The translations under genes and the position numbers were made by a program. Of a stretch of DNA of 64,000 nucleotides, positions 1 to 10,807 are shown in pieces. The stretch lies in the NCBI GenBank assembly GCA_036346355.1, contig CM070591.1, positions 23,482,001 to 23,546,000 of the forward strand. The letters are read 5' to 3'. Positions within the stretch are counted from its first letter, which is position 1; the number at the start of each line of letters is the position of its first letter. The stretch comes from Rhipidocladum racemiflorum (Eukaryota; Streptophyta; Magnoliopsida; Poales; Poaceae). A model generated the notes under the pieces. The model saw only the letters and a program-made list of their open reading frames with translations, was not told the origin of the DNA and ran no database searches.

Positions 1-315
1 TAGCTTCCTCTCAATTGATCTTAACCAATCGTCGGCCTCCAACGGATTGGCATTTCCAGAGAAAGTGGGTGGGTGAGTCCTCATGAACTCGACAAACCTT
101 ATATTCGGCGTGGTCCCCGATTAACTTGATTGGCGGTGGCACGAGCGGTGACGTGCTGCATTTGTTGCATCATAGCATGCATCAATCGGAGTCGAGCAGC
201 AAGAAATGCTCCAAAATTCTGCACATCCATGGCGGTGCTGGTGCTCCATCATTGGGGTTTTACATTGGGCGAGATCCACTCCCATTGCTTCCAACGTTCC
301 CACGGTGTTCACCAT
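1..315 (-). pseudogene. T1 gag, N-terminal fragment
   Basis: Capsid-nucleocapsid (gag) start of T1. The ATG at 315-313 begins a MVNTxGxxxxxG leader that also opens the gags of T2 (6160) and T4 (54829), which is why this start is chosen. Further on, the reading shows fragments matching the M-Q-N-F-G-A-F and MHAMMQQMQHV region seen intact in T2, but the frame shifts several times within 300 bp, so this copy cannot make a normal protein. The capsid core, zinc knuckle and pol lie beyond the left edge. The gene is a diverged sister of the T2 and T4 gags. Confidence 0.75.
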
Positions 316-542
316 CTGTTGATTTGCTCTAGGTTTAGAGATGAGAGGAAACAAGAATAGACAAGTAATATGGAACTTATGCGAGGCGAAAGGGGTAACT
401 TTAAGGTCCATCTTTATTATTAATAACTTGGTATGGCTGCTTACAATGCCTAAGGGCCTTGCAACACATCTTGCACACTCAAAGAAACAAAGCAAATCCA
501 AATCGAACTAACTCTGGAATCTAACGCCTAAAGGGTGACTCT

Positions 543-1309
543 TTATTTTATGACGCGACTCGCGAAGGAGTCTCACTATAGAACCTAAGCTCACTCATCG
601 AAAACCTCCACGGCACGAGTGCGGGTCTTTGCGGCATAGGCGCAAAGCGATCGCCATGTCCAGCGACTATGTCATCTGTGGTAGTCGAAGAAGCGGTGTC
701 CTCATCGAGATCGACTCCTCTGGATCTGGCTCGTGTAGCTCGATCTTGGCTGCGGGTGCAGTCCGTACAAAGTCATTTCCAACTCATCAATCCTTCGTGA
801 GAAGGTGTGCCACATACTCTGAGCTTCCCGCCATCTGTTCTTCTCTCTGTCGTGATCTCCTTGCGGGCCTTCTGTAGCTCCTTACTTGTATTATCTAGTA
901 CATCTTCCTGGGCGACGACGAATCGTGCCAACTGTGTAACCGTGGCATCCTCATCCTGAATCGCCTTCGGGTCGAGAAGGTTATCGCTGCGCGGATGATA
1001 ACGGAACACCGTGCTTCCCAACTCCCTGGCGTAGATACTGGTAATGTGCCGCATTGCTCGTCGTGAAACTTCTTGGATACCCATCTGCATTGTAGATCTT
1101 CTAGCGGTCTGCTGTATCGAGCGATTGCACAGGCCCCTCTTCCTGGCGGTACCTCAATCCTCACGTCACAAGCCTTGATCAATCCCGCTTGTCCGATCAC
1201 TTCCACTTGATATTGGGGCTTCTCAAAATCTCCAGGAGTTTGTAGCATGTGCCAAAGTTCTGCAGCGTGACCAACTCCCGAGATCAACGTGGTTGAACTC
1301 TTCCTCCAT
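543..1309 (-). pseudogene. T1 ORF0: extra ORF between PBS and gag
   Basis: Homologue of the ORF found at the same place in T2 (6385-7145) and T4 (53827-54594). The ATG at 1309-1307 starts the MEEEFN-type N-terminus and the stop is at 545-543. The visible pieces are GVGHAAELWHMLQ near the N-terminus, a basic patch, a QMGIQEVSRRAMRHI helix-like segment, and a C-terminal half rich in E, K, R and L with the look of a coiled coil (VAQEDVLDNTSKELQKARKE). The span is 767 bp, not a multiple of three, and at least two frameshifts separate the segments. I do not recognise a named family. It lies 199 bp downstream of the PBS, so it would be the first ORF on the genomic RNA. Confidence 0.7.
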
Positions 1310-1511
1310 CTGTCACAAGAGTGCTTTACGTAAGAACTCGGAATTTTCGAATTGTGACAAGGTAAGGGAAAATTTCAGCAAGAGACAAGAAAAGAGAGAA
1401 GGGGATAAGTCGAGATGTCATTTCTTGTCTTCACAAATTTTTAGCTTTAGAAAATAGGTTTTATCCTCACTACGACCATTCTAGCTTAGGGTTGAGCCTC
1501 TGATCAAGTAT

Positions 1512-1523
1512 GGCTCGATACCA
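1512..1523 (-). other. T1 primer-binding site
   Basis: On the minus strand TGGTATC-GAGCC follows the LTR end after a 4-nt spacer. It matches the initiator-methionine tRNA type of PBS seen intact in T2 and T4 (TGGTATCAGAGCC) but lacks one base (CA-G reads as C-G). Confidence 0.8.
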
Positions 1524-1559
1524 CCTCTGTCGGGACCCGAATTTGCAAATCCGGACCCT

Positions 1560-1602
1560 CTGTGTATTCAGCACTAGTCCAGGAACGCGCTAGTGCACAC
1601 AG
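1560..1602 (-). other. Conserved U5 hairpin, T1 LTR
   Basis: A 6-bp outer stem CTGTGT/ACACAG and a 7-bp inner stem GCACTAG/CTAGTGC enclose a 12-nt loop, with a 5-nt bulge on one side. It lies 32 bp from the LTR 3' end. The same 43-nt structure occurs in all T- and S-type LTRs here. Confidence 0.75.
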
Positions 1603-3081
1603 TCTTTAACATCGGTAAATATCACAATCATACCCATCGATACCATAAAAGTACTTTATTAAAGTAATAAAGCTGGTTACTCGACCTTATGGCCAAGTTA
1701 CAAATATATGCCTCGTGAGGGCGAAACTTATTCAGAGAGAAACAATAGCAGCGGAAAATCAAATAAACTTAGTGGCGCCATCCAAGATACCACAGTAACT
1801 GGCGGCGGGCTCGCATCCCTAAGTAGTCGGGTCCTCTTGGAGTTCCTCCTCCAAAGTGGCGTAATCTCCTCTTCAACTGGTATTGTGTTGAGGCAAGGGT
1901 GAGTACTTGGTACTCGGCAAGTCATGCACTAATGCAAGCTAATATACTATATGCATGGCTTGGTACAAAGGAATAGCTCAAGGTATATTTTGCGGTAAAA
2001 GATTTGACAAGTAATATAAGTAGATTCAAAGCAAGAAAAACAAGTAAAGCATAAATAACTTTGCAAGAAGTTTAAATAACATTTTTCCCCATCCTAAACC
2101 ACATTTCCATCATCTTCTTTGTTAAACCAACCCAACTTTTCAAATCCAAGTTATTTTCGTAAAGTCTACCCCTTATTTGTAATTCCCGAGCATTGTCCAA
2201 AGACTGCGTGGACTCTGGCTTATTCAAATAGATTCTACACTCTGCAGAGGTTATGCACTTTACCCACAAGATACAATCCACTCACCACGTCACCGTGAAT
2301 CGCCATACAAGGGTATGCGAATGAGCGATCATAACAAAGCCTTTCTAAGCCTCGGACAACACAGGTGGTCCTCTCCCAGACGTGCTCTACACCATCCCTT
2401 CCCTTAGCCAAGGCGAAGTATGGGACCAACACACCGTTAGATGGGTACCTGGCCCACGACCACGATACGCTCCCCGCACAATCACACAAACGGTGTAATC
2501 GACACCCTGAGGCTCCACAAGTGAGTCCTTAGCGACTTAGTCAACTAGGGCCGTCCCATTCCAGCCATGTGGTTGCAAGTATGACCCAGTTCAAAGGCTT
2601 GCAAGGTTAAGTCCTTAGAGTGACCAGGGCAAGACTACCCTAAAACCAAATCATCACTCCCAATGCCACAATGGCCCACCTGATTACTCTTGCCACATGC
2701 CCCTTGGCCGAAAATCGTTTATCAAACCCCGCTTGATTACCATGCACCACGTGCCATCAACATCACATGATACTTTTCCAAAACAGGTTCAATATATCAT
2801 TAAGTCAATATTAGCATTTGATTATCCAAAATCATGTCATGAGCACGAGCGTGGTCTAAGCAGCATACTACAACGTTCTAAACCCATGTTGGCAATTTAA
2901 TAATGTCCAACTAGTAAACCACAACTAGGGTGACAAGGGATCATGGCACATACTTAGATAATCAAGGTGTCATATAACAAATTGGTAGTTATCTAACCCC
3001 CATGTTTAAACAAAGTATCTTTCTAATTGAACTAGCATGCAATAGTTTAAATCAAAATAGATTTCGAAATAGGATCAATAT

Positions 3082-3100
3082 GGTCAAAGCACAACTTGCC
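3082..3100 (-). other. 19-nt block conserved in all T/S LTRs
   Basis: GGCAAGTTGTGCTTTGACC on the minus strand. It is identical in T2, both T4 LTRs, S1 and S2, although the surrounding sequence differs between families. It begins like a GC-type splice donor (AG|GCAAGT). Confidence 0.7.
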
Positions 3101-4377
3101 TTCAAAAAGTACTTGCTCTTGGTCTTGAGTTGGATCCTGAGTCAACTCTTCTCCCTCGTATCCTTCCTGCACTTCAACGTCTACTCGTAAAGCGTGCAAA
3201 TAGCAAATACACAAATAAACACTATGCAAAAGATCCCAAAACTCCAAATAAAATCCATAAACAGAGAGAACATAATTTTCTGGATTTTTAGAAACTGAAT
3301 CGCCAAATTTGGAGTTAAAGCATAAAAGTTATGATTATTTAAAGTTTAAATAATCAATTAAATAATATTTCAGAGAAAAACTTTAGTCCAAAAATTAAAT
3401 AAAATTCATATTTAGGTAGATCTCAATTTTATACAAATTTAGAAATTTGAACCACTCAAATCGGAGTTGAAACGCAAAAGTTATAAGCGTTTGAAGTTTG
3501 AATCTAAATTTGAATCAATATTTCGAATTAATAAATCATTTTCTTTTCGAAATTAATTATTGCGTCGGCATGGACACGTGGCAGCTCCTGATTGGCCTGC
3601 TGGCGTCGGCCCGGTCCATGGGCTCGGTCCACACTCGGCTTGGGTCCACCGTGGACTCGGTCCACGGCTCCACGTGAGATCGACATGTGGGCCCACTTTC
3701 GGGTGACGTCATTCTTGGCGTCGTGAGGCTCACCCGCAGTCTTTGGCAGTGGGTCCCACCGGCGATGGCGTCATGGGTGGACGTCCGCGGTCTGTCGGCC
3801 GACACGCGGGCCCAGCGTGTCGGTGATACCACTGTAGCCAGCGTGGGCGCGACGGCTTCGGCTTCCTGGACGCGTGGCAAAATCGTGGCCGTTGGTTTGA
3901 AATCCGACGGCTGGGATTGAGTTTGGCCTCATGTGCTTGGGGCGCACGTGACTGATCGTGGGCCGTTGGATCTAGATCCAACGGTTGGGATTAGATCTAG
4001 GATTTTCAACGGGAAACTCACCGGCGACGCGGGCACGATCTGGGCCTTTGGATCTTGATCGGACGGTTGGTGGAGCTTCGGGGTCGGCGATGGCTTCACT
4101 GCGGAGTTGCGGTGCCGTGGCCGAGGACGGCGACCGCCCAAACGGCGGTTGGGGCGTGCTCGGCGAGATGGAGGGTGTCTTCGGTGCGCTGGCCGGGGTT
4201 TGAATCTGGGGTCAATGGCGGCGGAGGGCGGCGGGCGGCGAGGCGAGGCAAGGACTGTGGCGGCGCTTCACACAACTACGGCGAGCGATTCCGGCGAACC
4301 TACGGCGGCTAGAGCTCGGCGGGTTAGAGCAAGAAGTGCGCGGGGTCACGGCGGTCCTCGGGGTGCGATCCGGGCAT

Positions 4378-4384
4378 TAAATAG
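4378..4384 (-). promoter_or_regulatory. Probable TATA box of the T1 LTR
   Basis: On the minus strand GGGGCTATTTAATGCCC lies in a GC-rich context about 610 bp into the LTR, the same relative place as the TATTTATT box in the T4 LTRs and TTTAAATA in the T2 LTR. This implies a U3 of about 0.6 kb and a very long R-U5. Confidence 0.6.
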
Positions 4385-4993
4385 CCCCGAGGCGTGCTCG
4401 GCGAGCCCTAATCGATCACGCAAGACGCACTTTCGCGGCGGAGTCCGGCTTCGATTCTGACGGAAGACGCGAAATCGTGGCCGCCCACGTGTCACGATCA
4501 ACGGCCACGATCGCCTGCGCGATCGGGTCCCGGTCCGAACACGGCTTTCGGTCGGTCGGCGGATCTCGGCCGTTGGATCTTGATCCAACGGTTGGGATCG
4601 ATTAGGAGTTAGGAGTGGGTTCGGTCGAGTCAATCGGCTCGGTCGGACTCGAGTCCGACTTCGATCGGATGAACAAGATTTGACCCGAGTTGGATTTTCC
4701 AGCGATTTAATATTTAAAATAATTCCCAGTAATTCATTTAATTCATTAAAAATAGCAAATGACTCAGAAAAATTCCAGAAAAATTCTGGAAAATATTTTG
4801 GATTATTTTGGACTCAAATAAAATATTTCCAACAAAAATTTATTTGCAAAATTAAATTCTTTAATTATTTCAAAATGGAATAAATTCAAATAAATTCCAA
4901 ATAAATCCAAATAAATTCCAGAAAATTCCAAAAATTCACCAAAGTGCCAAATCACACATGAATTTAAGAAAAGCAAAATTTTGGGATGTTACA

Positions 4994-6160
4994 TGAGTTA
5001 ACAAGTAACTTACCCAGTACGACGTCCGTAGCATTCTGCAGTGCATCTGCGGTGACATGGTTGACTCGGCCTCTCACCACGGTCTGGGGTGTGGCTCCTG
5101 GTGCTGGCGTCCTAGCTGGGGTGGTTCCTAGGTTGAAGCGAACTGGGGTCACTCCTGCTGTCTTCTTTGGACAACTGTTGGCAAAGTGTCCTGGCTCGTT
5201 GCAGTTGTAACAGCGTCTCACTGTTCCTTGCCGATTGCTCGAGTAGCGTTTCTAGCGAAGTGAGGGTCTGATAGTTCTGATTGGCAGGTCTTGGTGCTGG
5301 GGATGGTGTCCTCGTTGCATTCTGTGGTTGGAATCTGAAGAATTGATTTGGTGCAACTCTCAGGCGCTGTTGCGTTCCCTGGCGTGATCCTTGCTGTTGC
5401 ATCCTGCGCTTCCTGTTCTCATCCAGTTCCTTGCGCTTGTCCTCAAGGATAAGTGCCTTATTCACCAACTCTTGGAAATCTGGAAAGGTGTGGGTGATCA
5501 ATCCTACTTGCAATCCTGAGTTGAGTCCCTTCATAAAGCGAGACTGTCTGGATTTATCTGTCGCTACATCCTCAGGTGCGTAGCGTGCTAGCTGTGTGAA
5601 CTTGTTCAGGTAGTCGGCCACTGGCTGATTACCTTGCTTCAGTGCTCTGAACTCCTCCTTCTTAAGGTCCATGATTCCTTCAGGCACGTGATACTGTCGG
5701 AATGCAGCTGTGAACTCTTCCCAAGTGATATCTTGAGGGTTCTCTTGCGTGGCACAGAAGTTCTCCCACCATTCGGTAATGTTCCTTCCAGCTGATGAGA
5801 AGCGTAGAGTACCTTCTCATTCCCTATGCATTGAGCTATGTGTAGCTTCCTCTCAATTGATCTTAACCAATCATCGGCCTCCAATGGATTGGCATTCCCA
5901 GAGAAAGTGGGTGGGTGAGTTCTCATGAACTCTGATAGTCTTGTATTCTCGGCATGGTCCCCGATTAACTTGATTAGCGTGGCCTGAGCAAAGGACGTGC
6001 TGCATTTGTTGCATCATAGCATGCATCAATCGAGTCTGAGCAGCAAGAAATGCTCCAAAATTCTGCATATCAATCAAGCGGTCTTTGGTGCTCCATCATT
6101 GGGGTTTCTGTGGCGAGAACCACTCCCATTGCCTCCAAAGTTTCCACGGGTGTTCACCAT
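4994..6160 (-). pseudogene. T2 gag (capsid and zinc knuckle), cut at the start of protease
   Basis: Gag polyprotein of a chromovirus, which packages element RNA in cytoplasmic particles. The ATG at 6160-6158 gives the MVNTRGNFGGNG start. The capsid (retrotransposon gag family) follows, with MRTHPPTFSGNANPLEADDW near 5926, then an open stretch 5687-5112 (PEGIMDLKKEEFRAL ... QSRFMKGLNSGLQVGL ... ALILEDKRKELDENRKRRM). A CCHC zinc knuckle, CYNCNEPGHFANSC (C-x2-C-x4-H-x4-C), lies near 5165-5210. The frame then runs toward protease (GKLLVNS) and stops where T1 inserted. Several frameshifts break the N-terminal half. This is the best preserved gag of the T elements here. Confidence 0.85.
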
Positions 6161-6384
6161 CTGTCGATTTGCTCTAGGTTTAGAGATGAGAGGGAAACAA
6201 GAATAGACAAGTAATATGGAACTTATGCGGGCGAAAGGTGTAGCCTTAAGGTCCAACTTTATTATTAATAACTTGGTATGGTCGCTTACAATGCCTAAGG
6301 GCCTTGCAACACATAATGCACACTCAAGAAACAAAGCAAATCCAAATCGAACTAACTCGAGTCTAACGCCTAAAGGGTGACTCT

Positions 6385-7145
6385 TTATTCTATGACTCGA
6401 CTCGGCGAAGGAGTCTCACTATAGAACCCATGCTCACTCATCGAGAAAACCTCCACGGCACGGTGCGGGTCGTGGCATAAGCGCTAAACGATCGCCATGT
6501 CCAAAGAATCGTGTCCTCTATGGTAGTCGAAGAAGCGATGTCCTCATCGAGATCCGACTCCTCTGGATCCGCTCGTGTAGCTCGAAAACCGCCTCGGGTC
6601 CGTCCGTACAAGGTCATCTCCAACTCGTCAATCCTTCGTAGAAGGTGTGCCACATACTCTTGAGCTTCCCGCCATCTGTTCTTCTCTGTCGTGATCTCCT
6701 TGCGGGCCTTCATAGCTCCTTGCTTGTATTATCTAGTACATCCTCCTGAGCGACGACAAATCGTGCCAATCAGGTAACCGTGGCATCCTCATCCTGAATG
6801 TCCTTCGGGTCAAGAAGGTTATCGCCGTGGATGGTAACGAACACCGTGCCTTCCAATTCTCTGGCGTGAATACGGGTAATGTGCCGCTTTGCTCGTCGTG
6901 ATACTTCTTGGATACCCATCTGCATTGTAGATCTCCGGCAAAGGCAGTTGTATCGGACGATTGCCTGGGCCCTTTTTCCTAGCAGGTACCTCAATCCTCA
7001 CGTCACAAGCCTTGATCAATCCTGCTTGTCTGATCACTTCCACTTGGTATTGGGGCTTCTCAAAATCTCCGAGAGTCTGTAGCATATGCCAAAGTTCCGC
7101 GGCGTGACCGACTCCCAGATCAACATAGTTGAACTCTTCCTCCAT
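6385..7145 (-). pseudogene. T2 ORF0: extra ORF between PBS and gag
   Basis: The ATG at 7145-7143 gives MEEEFNYVDLGVGHAAELWH, and the stop is at 6387-6385. Order of parts: an acidic, aromatic N-terminus; PQYQVEVIRQAGLIKACDVR, which looks like two strands; a basic loop; the MQMGIQEVSRRA helix; a possible coiled coil (KARKEITTEKNRWREAQEYV); and an acidic tail (DPEESDLDEDIASS). The 761-bp span contains frameshifts, so the gene is broken, but the same parts in the same order occur in T1 and T4. The strand-strand-helix order recalls a double-stranded-RNA-binding fold; that is a guess from pattern only. Confidence 0.72.
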
Positions 7146-7346
7146 CTGTCACAAGAGTGCTTTACGTAAGAACTCGGAATTTTTAAATTGTGACAAGGTA
7201 AGGGAAAATTTCAGCAAGAGACAAGAAAAGAGAGAAGGGGATAAGTCGAGATGTCATTTCTTATCTTGACAAACTTTTAGCTTTAGAAAATAGGTTTTAT
7301 CCTCACTACGACCATTCTAGCTAGGGTTGAGCCTACAGTCAAGTAT

Positions 7347-7359
7347 GGCTCTGATACCA
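7347..7359 (-). other. T2 primer-binding site
   Basis: TGGTATCAGAGCC on the minus strand, 4 nt after the LTR end. This is the standard initiator-methionine tRNA PBS of plant LTR elements. Confidence 0.92.
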
Positions 7360-7395
7360 CCTCTGTCGGGACCCGAATTTGCAAATCCGGACCCT

Positions 7396-7438
7396 CTGTG
7401 TATTCAGCACTAGTCCAGGAACGCGCTAGTGCACACAG
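7396..7438 (-). other. Conserved U5 hairpin, T2 LTR
   Basis: Same 43-nt structure as in T1: outer stem CTGTGT/ACACAG, inner stem GCACTAG/CTAGTGC, 12-nt loop. Confidence 0.78.
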
Positions 7439-8870
7439 TCTTAACATCGGTATATATCACAATCATACCAATCGATACTATCAAAGTACTTTATTTAAAT
7501 AATCAAAGGGTTACTTGACCTTATGGTCAAGATACAAATATATGCCTTGCAAGGCGAAACTTATTAAAAGAGAAATAATAGCAGCGGAAAATCAAATAAA
7601 CTTCGTGGCGCCATCCAAAGATACCACAGCAGCTGATCGGGCTCGCATCCCTAAGTAGACGGGTCCTCTTGGAAATCCTCCTCCGAACCGGCGTAGTCTC
7701 CTCTTCAACTAGTATTGTGTTGAGGCAAGGGTGAGTACTTGGTACTCGACAAGTCATGCACAGAATGCAAGCTAATATACTATATGCATGGCTTGGTACA
7801 AAGGAATAGCTCAAGGTATATTTGCGAAATGACTTTTGACAAGTAATAAAAGTAGATTCGAAAGCAGTAGAAATAAGTAAAGCATAAATAACTTTCAAGA
7901 AATTTAATAAACATTTTTCCCCATCCTAAGCCACATTTCCATCATCCTCATTATTAAACCAACCCACCTTTCAAATCCAAGTTATTTTCAGAAAGTCTAA
8001 CCCTTGACTGTAATTCCCGAGCATTGTCCAGTACCGTGGACTCGGCTATTTAAATAGATTCTCAACTCTGCAGAGGTTATGCACTTTACCCACAAGATAC
8101 AGTCAAACACCACAAAGGCGAGTTCCTCAGAATAAAGCCTTTCTAAGCCTCAAACAACACAGGTGGTCCTCTCCTGTTCGTGCTCTACACCATCCCTTCC
8201 CTTAGCCAAGGCGAAGTATGGGACCAACACACTGCTAGATGGGTATCGGCCACAGCCACGATACGCTCCCCGCATAATCACACAAACGGTGTAATCGACA
8301 CCCTGAGGCTCCACAAGTGAGTCCTTAGCGACTTAGTCAACTAGGGCCGTCCCATTCCGACCATGTGGTTGCAAGTATGACCAGTTCAAAGGCTTGCAAG
8401 GTTAAGTCCTTAGAGTGACCAGGGCAAGACTACCCGAAACCAAATCAACATCCCGATTGCCACACGGCCCACTGATTACTCTTGCCACATGCCCGGCCGA
8501 AATCGTTTATCAAACCCGCTTGATTACCATGCACCACGTGCCATCAACATCACATGATACTTTTCCAAAACAAGTTCAATATATCATTAAGTCCATATTA
8601 GCATTTGATTGTCCAAAATCATGTCATGAGCACGTAGCGTGCTCTAAGCAAGATACTACAACGATCTAAACCCATGTTGGCAATTTAATAATGTCCAACT
8701 AGTAAAACCACAACTAGGGTGACAAAGGGTCATGGCACATACTTAAGTAATCAAGGTGTCATATAGCAAATTGGTATTTATCTAACCCCGTGTTTAAACA
8801 AAAGTATCTTTCTAATTGAACTAGCATGCAATAGTTTAAATCAAAATAGATTTCGAAATAGGATCAACAT

Positions 8871-8889
8871 GGTCAAAGCACAACTTGCC
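8871..8889 (-). other. 19-nt block conserved in all T/S LTRs (T2)
   Basis: GGCAAGTTGTGCTTTGACC on the minus strand, preceded by AA as in T1 and T4. Confidence 0.7.
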
Positions 8890-10183
8890 TTCAAAAAGTA
8901 CTTGCTCTTGGTCTTGAGTTGGATCCTGAGTCAACACTTCTCCTTCGAATCCTTCCGGCACTTCAACGTCTACTCGTAAAGCGTGAAAATAGCAAATACA
9001 CAAATAAACACTAGGCAAAAACATCCCAAAACTCCAAATAAAATCCAAAAACAGAGAGAACATAATTTTCTGGATTTTTAGAAACTGGAATCGTTCAAAT
9101 CGGAGTTAAAATGCAAAAGTTATGATTTATTAAAGTTTAAATAATCAATTAAATAATATTACAGAGAAAAACTTTAGTCCAAAAATTAAATAAAATTCAT
9201 ATTTAGGTAGATCTCAATTTTATACAAATTTAGAAATTTGAACCACTCAAATCGGAGTTGAAACGCAAAAGTTATAAGCGTTTGAAGTTTGAATCTAAAT
9301 TTGAATCAATATTTCGAATTAATAAATCATTTTCTTTTTCGGAAATTAATTATTGCGTCAGCATGGACACGTGTCAGCTCCTGATTGGCTGGCTGACGTC
9401 AGCCGGTCCATGGACGTAGTCCACGCTCGGCTCGGGTCTACCGTGGACTCGGTCCACGACTCCACGTGAGACTGACATGTGGGACCACTCGGGTGACGTC
9501 ATCGGCGTCGGCGTCGGGGACTCACACAGTCTTGACAGGTGGGACCCACTGTGACGTCATGGGTGACGTCAGCGCTTGGCTGGATTAGCCACTGACATGC
9601 GGGCCCTCTGACACGCGGGCCCCGCGTGTCAGCGTCACACGCACGCGCGCGTGGACGGCGCTGACCGCGTTGGTCCAACTTCCAAGACGCGTGGCACAAT
9701 CTCGGCCGTTGATTCGAAAATCAACGGCCCAGATTGGATCGGGTGACGCACGTTCTGGGGTGAACGTGGCCAATCTGGACCGTTGGATCTAAATCCAACG
9801 GCTGGGATTAGATCCGAGGATCTAAACGTGATCTCACCGTGACGGTCCGATCTAGATCGGACGGCTGTCCGAGTTCGCGAGGGCTGATGGCGGCGCGGCG
9901 GCGTTGGCTTGACCGGAGACGAAGACGACGACCTCCCGTGCGGCGTTTCCGTGCAACTCCGGCGTGAAGGCTGGCACTCCCAGGCGCGGCGCGACACGGC
10001 GATCTCAGCTCTGGGTTTGGTGTCGTCGGAAGACGGCGGATGCGGCGGGGATCAACGAAGAACCGCGGCGGAAGACCTCCTCTACTCCGGCGAGCAATAG
10101 CGGGGCGACGGCGGCGGCTCAGGCGAGGTGAGAAGGGGGCTCGGGTGCGGACGGTTGTGCGCTTCCCGATGGCGGCGGCGGCG

Positions 10184-10191
10184 TATTTAAA
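10184..10191 (-). promoter_or_regulatory. Probable TATA box of the T2 LTR
   Basis: TTTAAATA on the minus strand in a GC-rich context (CCCC before, CGCCGCCG after), about 620 bp into the LTR. Confidence 0.65.
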
Positions 10192-10807
10192 GGGGGCCTC
10201 GGCTTCCGTGTAGAGCGCGGAAACCGAGGTTGACACGGTGACGGCGGAGGTCTCCGGCCGGATCCGGCGAGGGCAGCGAATCGCGGCCGCCCACGTGGCG
10301 CGATCAACGGCCACGATGGCTTGGCGCCAACGGTCCGGTCGGACACGGCTCGGGTCGGGGTCGGTCGATCATGACCGTTGGATCTCGATCCGACGGTCCA
10401 CGTGGGTTAAGGTTCAACGTGGTTCGGTCAAGTCGGCTGGCTCGGGTCGGACTCGAGTCCGACTCGGGTTCTGACTCGGTCGGAGGAATAGTACTTGACC
10501 CGAGTTGAATTTCCAAATGATTTAATATTTAAAATAATTCGATGAATTCATTTAATTCATTAAAAATAGCAAAAGACTCAGAAAAATTCCAGAAAAATTC
10601 TGGAAAATATTTTAGGGTATTTGGGACTCAAATAAAATATTTCCAACAAAATTTTATTTGCAAAATTAAATTCTTTAATTATTTCAAAATGGAATAAATT
10701 CAAATAAATTCCAAATAAATCCAAATAAATTCCAGAAAATTCCAAAAATTCACCAAAGTGCCAAATCACACATGAATTTAGGAAAAGTAAAATTTTGGGG
10801 TGTTACA

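Larger units (their letters stand above)
1..4993 (-). mobile_element. T1: Tekay-like Ty3/gypsy element, 5' part only
   Basis: Reading on the minus strand, the element begins at 4993 with a long LTR (4993-1528), followed by a primer-binding site, ORF0 and the start of gag, and leaves the window at position 1. It sits inside T2 at the gag/protease boundary, and T2 coding sequence resumes directly at 4994. The expected right copy of the 5-bp target duplication is TGAGT (4994-4998); the left copy lies outside. The 226 bp between ORF0 and gag (316-542) hold no recognisable gene. The clade call (Tekay/Del) is inference from LTR length and similarity to T4, which has a chromodomain. Confidence 0.88.
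1528..4993 (-). repeat. T1 5' LTR (3.47 kb)
   Basis: The LTR begins TGTAACATCCC (from 4993 downward) and ends GGTCCCGACA at 1528, with TG...CA termini and immediately followed by the PBS. It is closely related along its whole length to the T2 LTR (7364-10807) and the two T4 LTRs. Layout on its own strand: AT-rich start (about 4680-4993), GC-rich promoter and leader (about 3550-4650), AT-rich stretch (about 3200-3550), then the part with conserved nucleotide blocks. The short ORFs in the GC-rich part are composition artefacts. Confidence 0.9.
4994..10807 (-). mobile_element. T2: Tekay-like Ty3/gypsy element, 5' part
   Basis: On the minus strand: LTR 10807-7364, PBS, ORF0, gag, then interruption at 4994 by T1. 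The rest of T2 must lie beyond the left edge. T2 is inserted in the gag of T3; the expected right target copy is TCTAT (10808-10812) and T3 coding resumes there in frame. The two spacers, 7146-7346 (PBS to ORF0) and 6161-6384 (ORF0 to gag), hold no recognisable gene. Family and layout match T1 and T4. Confidence 0.9.
7364..10807 (-). repeat. T2 5' LTR (3.44 kb)
   Basis: It starts TGTAACACCCC at 10807 and ends GGTCCCGACA at 7364, directly followed by the PBS. It aligns by eye with T1 and T4 LTRs over its full length, including the conserved 19-nt block and the U5 hairpin. No gene lies within it; short ORFs in the GC-rich part (about 9400-10500) are composition effects. Confidence 0.92.
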
